Source: Deltaproteobacteria bacterium (GTDB lineage: Bacteria > Myxococcota_A > UBA9160 > UBA4427). Taken from it: a stretch of 64,000 nucleotides of DNA. The stretch spans positions 186,001-250,000 of the forward strand of contig JAJDAO010000003.1 in the NCBI GenBank assembly GCA_029261835.1, in the 5' to 3' direction. Positions 9,064 through 16,161 of the stretch are shown piece by piece. Both the position numbers and the translations under genes were made by a program. Below the pieces are notes generated by a model. The model saw only the letters and a program-made list of their open reading frames with translations, had not been told where the DNA came from and ran no database searches. How positions within the stretch are numbered: the first letter of the stretch is position 1; each line of letters opens with the position of its first letter.

Positions 9064-9881
9064 GAGTTCAGCTCCGCCTTGATCGGATTCGAGGGCTCGC
9101 TTCCCGCCGCCGCATCACTCGTGCGAGCTTCCCGCTTGATCGTCACCAGGACGTCACGGATTTCATCGCAGACCTCTTCATCATGGCAGGAGGCGCAGTC
9201 GAATTGGCAGTCGACGTCATAGCCGCGTTCCTTCCAAGTCTCCTTGAGAATCTCGCTCGCGATCTCCTTGGCGCTGTAGACGACCTCTGAGAGATCCTTC
9301 ACATCCTGCTTGCTCGTCGTGACGAAGAGAATCTCCATGGCGGTGACTCCCTTGACATCGCACTTCACCAGACTGAGCAGGGCCTTGCCGAGCATCTCGA
9401 AGTTGAAGCCACGTTGGGCGGCGTTCTTGCCGACCCGGCTCCAGATGTTCTCGGCGGCACTTCGCACCATGTACCCCTCGATCTGGTCTCCAACGATGTG
9501 AGCCTGCTGCAGCCGCTCGTGGTCCATCGGAAGAAGCCGCTCTCCGGCGAGCATCAAGACCTGGGCGAACGGGAGGCTCGCTCCACCTGACTCCGGAATA
9601 TCCGGACCGAGCAGCGTGATACGACCATCGCGAATCAGCGACGGATCATCCGACCAGAGCAGCGATGAACAGGAGCCAGCGGTCGGGTTGCCGAGTTCGA
9701 CGAACGTATCACCGCGCAGGATGATGCCCGGGTTGGCGCCGGGGCCGACCGAGATGGGCAGCGTGCTCCGCAATACGTCGGGAGCCTCCGGGTAGACGAG
9801 CTGCTTGCAGTCACGGCCGGTTCGCCGAAGAGATTCGGAGAACTCGAGGACGTCTCGGATGTGACGATCGAATGCAGCCAT
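9060..9881 (-). CDS. Short acetyl-CoA synthase beta-like (CdhC/AcsB-related) Fe-S protein
   Basis: A protein of 273 residues that resembles the region of acetyl-CoA synthase just before its A-cluster. Landmarks are 'GPDIPE' at 92-97, 'ENIWSRVGKNA' at 144-154, 'GFNFEMLGKAL' at 158-168, 'EILFVTTS' at 183-190, then C225-x3-C229-x2-C232-x5-C238. Full ACS continues to a CGC motif that holds the distal nickel. Here the chain ends ~35 residues after the last Cys and no CGC is present, so only an Fe-S site is supported. It sits between the HgdB-like genes and the CooC-like ATPase. The function is unknown, perhaps electron transfer or corrinoid reduction. Homology was judged by eye from remembered ACS sequences. 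Confidence 0.65.
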   Translation of the reverse strand: MAAFDRHIRDVLEFSESLRRTGRDCKQLVYPEAPDVLRSTLPISVGPGANPGIILRGDTFVELGNPTAGSCSSLLWSDDPSLIRDGRITLLGPDIPESGGASLPFAQVLMLAGERLLPMDHERLQQAHIVGDQIEGYMVRSAAENIWSRVGKNAAQRGFNFEMLGKALLSLVKCDVKGVTAMEILFVTTSKQDVKDLSEVVYSAKEIASEILKETWKERGYDVDCQFDCASCHDEEVCDEIRDVLVTIKREARTSDAAAGSEPSNPIKAELNS

Positions 9882-9887
9882 CTCAGG

Positions 9888-11204
9888 TTACGCCAGACCC
9901 ATGCCCCGGAAGAAGTCCGAGGTCTTGTCCTTCACCTCGTCGATGCTCGTGTAGCGTTTGTCGAAGAGGTCGAGGCCGATGTGCAGGAAGGGGACTCCCA
10001 GCTCGCGGCATGTATCGCGCATGATTCCGATGGTCGCGGAGCCATCCTTGTGTCCCATGTGTCCAGGCCAGATCACACAGTCGATCTTGTAGTCCGTCAC
10101 GATACGGCGAATGTCATTCGAGAAGTTCTCCGCCGTACCGCGCGCCTGCCGAATCATTGGTGCGTCCAGCAGATTGCGCTTGGCGAGGTCGTGGAGCATC
10201 GTCTCCCTGCTGCTGGTATCGATCAGCGTGTACGGGAAGTTCCCGAACATGTCCATCACGATCGTCGCGCCCCACTCCGATTCGAGCCAAGGCATGTACT
10301 CGAAGATCCAGCCGTAAGGCATGATGTCGAACCAGAAGAGCCGGATCTTCTCCTTCCAGCCCTCCTGATCCGAAGCGCCCTTGCCGGCCGCGACGCGTTC
10401 CTCGGCGCACTTGCAGAGCTGCTCGAACCAGGCGGAGCAACGCGGGTCTCCGGCGACGAAGCACTGGCTGATCGCGAATGCCTGCGCTCCTCCGATGGCC
10501 CAGCCGTGGGGGCTCGGGACGCTGCGGCGCAGCTCGTTGTAGTCCTGCCAGAGGGAGTAGGTTCGGTTGGATTCCTCACAGACCTGTTTGAGCCTGTCGA
10601 CGTCGAGCGTCTTCCCCGTGTGCTTCTCGAGGAACTCGACCATGCGACTCAGCTCCTCGGCGAAATACTGGACCGCCCTCTCATCGGAGGTATAGGGTGG
10701 ATCGCACGCGTAGATCGGGACGTCCTTCCACACCTTGTTGTGCTCGATCACCTGGTGCAGCATCGGCGCGCCGTCGCACGGATACAGGAGTCCGAGCAGG
10801 GCCGTGGGGACCGGCATGAGGCCGTTCTCGATGTAATAGATGGGAAGGCGGATTGCCGTGCAGAGATCCGTCCCCATGCCCATTTCTTCGGCGCCCTCGA
10901 TGTCGTTGAGCAGGTAGGGCGCCGAGGCGGCGAGAAAGGGCGTCTCCATCAACATGAACCACGGCAGATCCATCGCGTGGAAGAGCTCCGGCGCGTTGCA
11001 GAAGTAGCCGCCGATGAAGGGCTTGTCGTTCTCTACGCAGTCGACGACGGTCTGCTTCGAATCGAGCAGGATCTCGAGCAGCTTGACCTGGAGCTCTCCC
11101 TCGGAGGTCGGCATTTGCTTGGCCGCTTCGGCCAGCAGAGCGAACCAATCACGCTCTTCCTTGTAGCGGGCCAGCGACTGTGTCTTGACTGCCTGCACGT
11201 CCAT
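9888..11204 (-). CDS. Benzoyl-CoA reductase/2-hydroxyacyl-CoA dehydratase-like subunit (HgdB/BcrB family), variant ligand set
   Basis: A member of the HgdB/BcrB/HadC family, 438 residues. The family N-terminal pattern 'GYFCNAPELF' includes C69. The likely cluster ligands are C115 ('TDLCTAIRLP') and C143 ('YPCDG'). The third ligand normally follows the 'D-G-V-I' strand near the C-terminus. Here that segment is 'CVIWPGHMGHKDGS', with His386 where its partner subunit has Cys332. In this superfamily an ATP-driven activator injects one electron into a cluster on a two-subunit enzyme that reduces or dehydrates its substrate. An ATG preceded by GAGGAG follows the partner stop by three bases. The altered ligand suggests a different cluster or a structural role. 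Confidence 0.82.
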   Translation of the reverse strand: MDVQAVKTQSLARYKEERDWFALLAEAAKQMPTSEGELQVKLLEILLDSKQTVVDCVENDKPFIGGYFCNAPELFHAMDLPWFMLMETPFLAASAPYLLNDIEGAEEMGMGTDLCTAIRLPIYYIENGLMPVPTALLGLLYPCDGAPMLHQVIEHNKVWKDVPIYACDPPYTSDERAVQYFAEELSRMVEFLEKHTGKTLDVDRLKQVCEESNRTYSLWQDYNELRRSVPSPHGWAIGGAQAFAISQCFVAGDPRCSAWFEQLCKCAEERVAAGKGASDQEGWKEKIRLFWFDIMPYGWIFEYMPWLESEWGATIVMDMFGNFPYTLIDTSSRETMLHDLAKRNLLDAPMIRQARGTAENFSNDIRRIVTDYKIDCVIWPGHMGHKDGSATIGIMRDTCRELGVPFLHIGLDLFDKRYTSIDEVKDKTSDFFRGMGLA

Positions 11205-11207
11205 GGA

Positions 11208-12362
11208 TCAGCTCCTCATGCCTTCGATGGTCTCGATGAATGCCTGGACCCTCGTTCTCAACTGTCCCTTTCCGCTCAAGATGTACTCGCGATCGAGCTG
11301 TAGGAAGGGGATGCCGTCTTCCTTGAGATCCGCGTTGGTCATGTAGTGCTCGACCAGCCACTGATCGCAGAAGATCAGCCGCTCGCCGATGATGCCGTCG
11401 ACGCGGAACTCCTTGGCGAGTTCCTTCGTGTAGTCGATTCTCCGCGACTGGTCTCCGTACATGCGCGGACACGAAGGGCGATCGTAGATGTAGTAGCTGG
11501 CGAGGGCTCGCACCGGATCCGCCACCGACTCATCGATCGGCCTCCACATCAATCGCGTTCCGAAGCAGGTGGAATCCGTCACCACGAGTCCGCCTTGCTC
11601 CTCGATGACCTGCATGAACTCCGGGTCGTCCAGCTCACCACCCACGATCATCAGACGCACCCGATAGTCGCTCGAGCCCTCGAGCTTCTCGAGGTCGCCC
11701 AGAAACTGTTGGAGCAGAATCTTGTAGCGCTCCTTGGGCATCGCGGTGCCCGCCACCATTACGGGCAGGGCTTCAGCTCCGCTGATGGGCGGCGCGTCGA
11801 GCTTGCGGTATTCGTAGACCTTCTTCTGCAGCGCGCGAACCTCGTTGTGGAGCTTGATCGCCTTCCAGAGATCTTCGTCCGTGATCTCGACTCCGAAGTG
11901 CTCCTGGATGTCGCTCCGCAGCAGGTTGATCTCCTCGTAGTACCAGTCGATTTGCGGCGGTCCGATCTTTCGGGGCAGGCTCATGACCTTCACGAAGGGC
12001 GTATCGAGGCGGACAGTCCAGTTGTCGTAGATGCGGCGCACGTGATCACAGCTATTGATGCAGACCAAGCCATCGAGGAAGTCGTACTCGCCCAGAAGCG
12101 CCTGATTCATCGTATGTCGCGGATAGCTGCAGTTGATGTTGCTGAAGCACCCATCGGAGAGCTCCGTGCTCGTGCTTCCCGTCCCACGCATGCGAAAGGG
12201 GTAGAGACCTGCGGCGGTGAACAGCTCCTCGGGAACTGTCGAGCAGAAGTAGCCGACGACTTTGCCACCGGCCTGCTTCCACGCCTCGATCTCCGAGTTC
12301 CCGATCGAAGAGGTGACTTCGCGGAACCTGTCAAACGCTTCCGAATCGATCCTGGTTTCCAA
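11208..12362 (-). CDS. Benzoyl-CoA reductase/2-hydroxyacyl-CoA dehydratase-like subunit (HgdB family), three-Cys form
   Basis: The second subunit, 384 residues. It begins with 'GYFCSTVPEELF' (C40) and has the expected cluster ligands at C78 ('NCSYPR'), C105 ('NSCD') and C332 ('LIFCDQW'). I place the start at a TTG at 12362 because AGGAGAG lies about eight bases upstream and reading further upstream runs into the activator gene. This subunit can hold a full three-Cys [4Fe-4S] or double-cubane cluster, while its partner cannot by the same rule. Known relatives are HgdAB, HadBC, FldBC, BcrBC and the single-chain double-cubane cluster proteins that reduce small molecules. No substrate is indicated by the sequence. 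Confidence 0.83.
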   Translation of the reverse strand: METRIDSEAFDRFREVTSSIGNSEIEAWKQAGGKVVGYFCSTVPEELFTAAGLYPFRMRGTGSTSTELSDGCFSNINCSYPRHTMNQALLGEYDFLDGLVCINSCDHVRRIYDNWTVRLDTPFVKVMSLPRKIGPPQIDWYYEEINLLRSDIQEHFGVEITDEDLWKAIKLHNEVRALQKKVYEYRKLDAPPISGAEALPVMVAGTAMPKERYKILLQQFLGDLEKLEGSSDYRVRLMIVGGELDDPEFMQVIEEQGGLVVTDSTCFGTRLMWRPIDESVADPVRALASYYIYDRPSCPRMYGDQSRRIDYTKELAKEFRVDGIIGERLIFCDQWLVEHYMTNADLKEDGIPFLQLDREYILSGKGQLRTRVQAFIETIEGMRS

Positions 12363-12420
12363 GGGGCTCTCTCCTGTCCGCTGCCGGCTTGCTCCGGCTG
12401 GGTGGCTGGTCGATCTGCCG

Positions 12421-13221
12421 TCAGGAAGTCCCGTCGTCGCTGGCTTCCAGTCTCTCACCGGCGAAGATCGCGGCTCCGAGGGCACCGGCGATTTGCGGAT
12501 CCTGCGGGAGCTGCCTGAGCTCGATGCCGAGCTTCTTCGCGAGGGCCTGGGCGAGGCCCTCGTTCTTTGAGCAGCCACCCGTCAGCGTCACCTCGTTCAC
12601 GATTCCGACTCTCCTCGCCATGGAGCTGAGACGTGAAGCGACGGAGAGGTTGATACCGGCGATGATATTGGCGAGGTCGATCCCTTCGTTGACCAGCGTG
12701 ACGACTTCGGACTCCGCGAAGACGCTGCACTGGTTGGAGATCGTGCAGGGCTCATCACCCTGGTTGTCGAGCGAGGAGATTCCATCGAGTCCGCAGCAGA
12801 GTGCGCGGGCCATGGCTTCGAAGAAACGCCCGGTCCCGGCCGCACAACGGTCATTCATCTTGAAATCGAGGACGGTTCCCTTTTCTGAGACGGAGATGAC
12901 CTTGCAGTCCTGCCCGCCGATGTCTACGACCGTTCGGATCGAGGGGACCAGCCAGTGAGCGCCCCTCGCGTGGCACGAGATCTCAGAGAGGTTCTCCTCG
13001 GCGAAGGGAATGCTCAGGCGGCCGTAGCCCGTACACACGACCTTGTCGAGATGGTCGATGGATGAGAGGCCCGCTTGGCGAATGGCTTCGTTCATGACGA
13101 GATCGGCGGTCTCGACGGGCCGGGCGGTCGAGCACAGGACGGAAGCGCCAACCACGTTTCCGTCCTTGATGACTACCGCCTTCCCGGTGGCGGAGCCGAT
13201 ATCGAGTCCCCCGACGATCAT
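12421..13221 (-). CDS. ATP-dependent activator of 2-hydroxyacyl-CoA dehydratase/benzoyl-CoA reductase type (BadF/BcrA/HgdC, ASKHA fold)
   Basis: A homodimeric ASKHA ATPase of 266 residues that drives a low-potential electron into its partner enzyme. The phosphate motifs are 'DIGSATGK' at 7-14 and 'DIGGQD' at 100-105, with 'TGYGR' between them. The [4Fe-4S] cluster bridging the dimer is held by C126 ('NDRCAAGTGRF') and C165 ('NQCSVFAESEV'), the positions used in HgdC. A strong GAGGAGG ribosome-binding site precedes the ATG. It is the first gene of the operon, directly behind a palindromic operator, and ends 58 bases before the TTG start of the first HgdB-like subunit. A single activator, rather than a BcrA/BcrD pair, points to the HgdC/HadI type. 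Confidence 0.92.
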   Translation of the reverse strand: MIVGGLDIGSATGKAVVIKDGNVVGASVLCSTARPVETADLVMNEAIRQAGLSSIDHLDKVVCTGYGRLSIPFAEENLSEISCHARGAHWLVPSIRTVVDIGGQDCKVISVSEKGTVLDFKMNDRCAAGTGRFFEAMARALCCGLDGISSLDNQGDEPCTISNQCSVFAESEVVTLVNEGIDLANIIAGINLSVASRLSSMARRVGIVNEVTLTGGCSKNEGLAQALAKKLGIELRQLPQDPQIAGALGAAIFAGERLEASDDGTS

Positions 13222-13245
13222 GCAAAGGCCTCCTCGCTGAAGAAG

Positions 13246-13269
13246 ATAAACTATCGTTCATTAGTTTAT
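13246..13269. promoter_or_regulatory. Palindromic operator, likely for the adjacent TetR regulator
   Basis: A perfect inverted repeat with 8-base arms ATAAACTA and TAGTTTAT separated by 8 bases (TCGTTCAT). The arms are very AT-rich for this genome. The repeat ends 24 bases before the ATG of the activator gene and lies between that gene and the TetR-family gene, so a bound repressor would block the promoter of the whole operon. The arm itself could double as a -10 element on the minus strand. The geometry suits a TetR dimer. That the neighbouring TetR protein binds here is inference. Confidence 0.65.
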
Positions 13270-13416
13270 GAGTCGACCGTTTTCTCTTCTGCCTCTTACC
13301 GATCTGCGCAGAGAAGTGGTGGCTGCGGGGTGCATCTCCGCGGCCGAAGCAGCGAGCGGGTGGGGCGTTTCCGCAGCCCGCGAGGACTGGGGGCGGGGTG
13401 CGGGCGGTGCTGCGTT

Positions 13417-14073
13417 TTACCCGAGGGGACGCTGCTCGAAGAGCATCTCGACCAGATCGCCAAAGACGCGCTCCTGCTTCCGAAGCATCTCCGGGCTCAG
13501 AAGATCTCTTCCATCGACGCGCTGGTAGAGAGGGGCAATCGCGAAATATCCGAGGATGATGTGATACATGGCGAGCACGAGCAGCGAGAGCTCGTCGCGA
13601 TCCCAGCGAGATCCCGCCGGTCCGGCCTCCATCATCTCGTCTGCCCGCGCGAAGATCGGCGCCATCCAGCTTCTGAGCATTGGGGTGAGGCGCTCGCCTC
13701 CGGTCAGCGTCTCGTGTTGCAGCAGGCCCGCAAGCCTGCGGTGCTCCGCCATCACGCTCATCATCGTTTCGACCAGCTTGCGGGCGCCTTCGCCCCGGCC
13801 GTTGTTCGGGGCGGCGTAGTCCGAGAGAGCCCGAAGCACCGGCTGGAGGTTGCGTTCCAGCACGGCTGCATAGAGGGCCTCTTTGCTCTCGAAGTGGTTG
13901 TAGAGGCTCGGAATGCGGATTCCGACCGCCGTCGCGACTTTGCGAAGGGTCGTACCGGCGTAGCCGCGCTCAGCGAAGATCTCCTCGGCCGCATCCAGAA
14001 TGCGCTCGGCGGTGAGCTCTCCCTTTCTCGACTTGCGCTGAGGGGGATTGGGCTGTGCAGAGGATTCGGACAT
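13417..14073 (-). CDS. TetR/AcrR-family transcriptional regulator
   Basis: A DNA-binding regulator of 218 residues. The N-terminal helix-turn-helix is clear: 'AERILDAAEEIFAERGYAGTT' reads into 'LRKVATAVGIRIPSLYNHFESKEALYAAV' (residues about 20-70). The C-terminal ligand domain is divergent and gives no clue to the inducer. The ATG at 14073 is chosen because it leaves a normal short tail before the HTH, while a reading from further upstream would extend into the divergent methyltransferase gene. The gene lies 195 bases upstream of, and parallel to, the eight-gene operon and diverges from the CmuA-like gene. It is therefore well placed to control both through the palindromes at 13246 and 14183. 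Confidence 0.9.
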   Translation of the reverse strand: MSESSAQPNPPQRKSRKGELTAERILDAAEEIFAERGYAGTTLRKVATAVGIRIPSLYNHFESKEALYAAVLERNLQPVLRALSDYAAPNNGRGEGARKLVETMMSVMAEHRRLAGLLQHETLTGGERLTPMLRSWMAPIFARADEMMEAGPAGSRWDRDELSLLVLAMYHIILGYFAIAPLYQRVDGRDLLSPEMLRKQERVFGDLVEMLFEQRPLG

Positions 14074-14182
14074 CGCAGCGTCTCCGGTCCCTCCCGGCTC
14101 GAGCGGCCGGGCGGGGGTACCGATTCGAGCATACCCTCTCGCCGTGATCCCCGACACTTCGGTCTTCACTGCCGCGGCGGCG

Positions 14183-14194
14183 CGTGACGTCACG
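14183..14194. promoter_or_regulatory. Perfect 12-base palindrome CGTGACGTCACG in the divergent tetR/methyltransferase promoter region
   Basis: Self-complementary 12-mer in the 165-base space between the TetR start (14073) and the UroD-corrinoid start (14239). It lies 45 bases before the latter. It differs from the AT-rich operator at 13246, so either it is read by a different protein or it is a GC-rich coincidence. A second ACGT-containing stretch follows at about 14198. The methyltransferase has an AGCAGGAG ribosome-binding site just before its ATG. Confidence 0.35.
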
Positions 14195-14238
14195 GGGATG
14201 ACGTAGTCTGGCCAACACTCGAGCAGGAGCAGGTACCG

Positions 14239-16161
14239 ATGCCGACGCACAAAGAGAGGATCCTCGCAGCGATGCGAGGCGAAATGGTCGACGTGCTCCC
14301 CTTCGTGCCTCGCCTGGATCTGTGGTGGCTGGCGAATCTCAGCAGGGGAACGTTGCCCCATGAATTCGAGGGCATGACACCCGACGAGATCGCCCGCTCG
14401 CGTGGCTGGGCGGTGTATCACATGGTCCCGAACTTTGCCGACGTGAGCGGCCCCGAGGATGCCCTGCACCGCGCGCTCGGTCTGTTCAATTTCAAGCAGT
14501 CGGCCTATCGCTTCGAGCTCGGCGGCGGGGTGGAGGTGGAGGTCGCGAGTGCGAATGGTCAGCACGTCGTCGACTACCACACACCGCTCGGAACGGCTCG
14601 CACCATCGGCGGTCTCAGCGAGGAGATGAAGCGCGCGGGTGTCTCGCTGGGCTGGGTCGAGGAACATCTGATCAAGCAGCCCCACGACTATGAAATCGCC
14701 GCCTACATCTTCGAGAATATCGAAGTGTTTCCAAACTACGAAGGAATGGCGGCCTACGTCGACGCGCTCGGTGAGGATGGGGTGGTTGCTGTAGGCGGGC
14801 CGACACTGGCGGCGTCACCTGTGCATCAGATCCAAAAGGAGCTGATCGACCACACGCGATTCTTCTACGAGTACAACGACAATCCGAAGTGCATTCAGCG
14901 CCTGGCGGAGAGCATCGAGGCGTATTTCGAGAAGGTGCTCGCGATCGTCGCCGAATCATCCGCCGAGGTCGTGCTCTGGGGTGCGAACTACGACGACATG
15001 CTCACCTACCCGCCGTATTTCGAGAAGGAGATCCTTCCATGGCTGCGCCGTGTCTCCGAAGAGCTCGGCGCCCGGGGAAAGATCGTGGCTACGCATACCG
15101 ACGGCGAGAATCTCGGGCTGATGGATCTGATCCGCGACAGCGGTTGCCACGTGGCGGAGTCACTGACCCCGGCCCCGATGACCAAGGTCGGTATCGATGA
15201 GTACTATCGCCGCTGGCGGGACAAGCTCACAATCATGGGGGGCATTCCCGAGAGCGTCTTGCTGGAAGAGACGGCGACGGACGAGGATTTCGAGGCCTAC
15301 CTCGACCACCTCTTCGCCAGTGTGGCGCCGGGAGACCGCCTGATCCTGGGAACGGCCGATTCGACGCCGCCGGACGCGGTCTTCTCGCGCCTGGACAGGA
15401 TCGCGGAGCGTGTCACGGCGGAGGGCCGCCTGCCGCTCAGGGCGGGCGCTCGCGCTTCGAGGTCGAGGTCCGGCGCTGTCGCGGCCGAGCGCCCATCGCC
15501 GACGCGTAGCTTCGACGATCCCACGCTCCGTGAGCTCCAGCAGGCGCTCATCTCGGGCGATGAGAAGAGCCTGGAGCGCGAAGTGCAGACGCTTCTCGAT
15601 CGAGGCCTGGCCGCACGGGCGATTCTCGGTCAGGGCATGCTGCCGGCGATGGAGCGACTTGGGCAGCTCTTTCGGGACGGGGAGGTGTTCGTTCCCGAAG
15701 TTCTGCTCTCCGCCCGCGCGATGAACGCCGGCTTGCGCCTACTCGAGCCGGGCCTGTCTGTCGACGGCGCGCATGGGGCCTCACAGAAGGTGCTGATCGG
15801 AACCGTGGCCGGAGACATGCATGACATCGGCAAGAATCTCGTCGCCATCATGCTGCAGGGCGTTGGCTTCGAGGTGCACGACATCGGTACCAACGCCAGT
15901 CCTCAGGAGTTCGTACGTCAGGTCGAGCGCACGCGGCCGGACATCGTCGGGATCTCGGCGCTGCTGACCACCACGATGCCGATGATGCACAAGACGATCG
16001 AGGCGCTCGAAGAGGCCGGCTTGCGCGCGGACGTGCAGATCATCATCGGAGGCGCCCCGATCAATCAGAAGCTCGCCGATGATATCGGAGCGGACGGCTA
16101 CGCCGAGGATGCGGGGGCGGCGGTCGAGCTGGTCAGGACGCTCGTGGGCTCCGCTGCATGA
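14239..16161 (+). CDS. Fused UroD-type methyltransferase and corrinoid-binding protein (CmuA-like)
   Basis: A two-domain protein of 640 residues. Residues 1 to ~395 form a uroporphyrinogen decarboxylase-like methyltransferase domain (MtaA/CmuA superfamily) with 'ATHTDGEN' and 'GCHVAES' at the metal-site positions. The HxC of MtaA is changed to HxD. After a low-complexity linker, residues ~425-500 form the helical B12 cap and ~510-640 the Rossmann B12 domain, with 'DMHDIGKN' supplying the cobalt ligand His528. This layout is that of CmuA, which transfers the methyl group of chloromethane to its own corrinoid. The substrate here could equally be a methyl ether, amine or halide. No separate partner methyltransferase (CmuB-like) is present. 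The 3' end overlaps the convergent dehalogenase gene by 29 bases. Confidence 0.85.
   Translation: MPTHKERILAAMRGEMVDVLPFVPRLDLWWLANLSRGTLPHEFEGMTPDEIARSRGWAVYHMVPNFADVSGPEDALHRALGLFNFKQSAYRFELGGGVEVEVASANGQHVVDYHTPLGTARTIGGLSEEMKRAGVSLGWVEEHLIKQPHDYEIAAYIFENIEVFPNYEGMAAYVDALGEDGVVAVGGPTLAASPVHQIQKELIDHTRFFYEYNDNPKCIQRLAESIEAYFEKVLAIVAESSAEVVLWGANYDDMLTYPPYFEKEILPWLRRVSEELGARGKIVATHTDGENLGLMDLIRDSGCHVAESLTPAPMTKVGIDEYYRRWRDKLTIMGGIPESVLLEETATDEDFEAYLDHLFASVAPGDRLILGTADSTPPDAVFSRLDRIAERVTAEGRLPLRAGARASRSRSGAVAAERPSPTRSFDDPTLRELQQALISGDEKSLEREVQTLLDRGLAARAILGQGMLPAMERLGQLFRDGEVFVPEVLLSARAMNAGLRLLEPGLSVDGAHGASQKVLIGTVAGDMHDIGKNLVAIMLQGVGFEVHDIGTNASPQEFVRQVERTRPDIVGISALLTTTMPMMHKTIEALEEAGLRADVQIIIGGAPINQKLADDIGADGYAEDAGAAVELVRTLVGSAA

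Noticed and set aside
9060..9881. Calling the gene a full acetyl-CoA synthase
   Set aside because: It is far too short and lacks the Cys-Gly-Cys nickel motif; no CO dehydrogenase is present.
9861..12518. Two long plus-strand open frames opposite the HgdB-like genes
   Set aside because: They are antisense shadows of codon-biased GC-rich genes; no motif or ribosome-binding site supports them.
9888..13221. Naming the activator and HgdB-like genes as benzoyl-CoA reductase (bcr) genes
   Set aside because: Bcr has four subunits with two activator-type chains; here there is one activator and two subunits, and no aromatic-CoA genes are adjacent.
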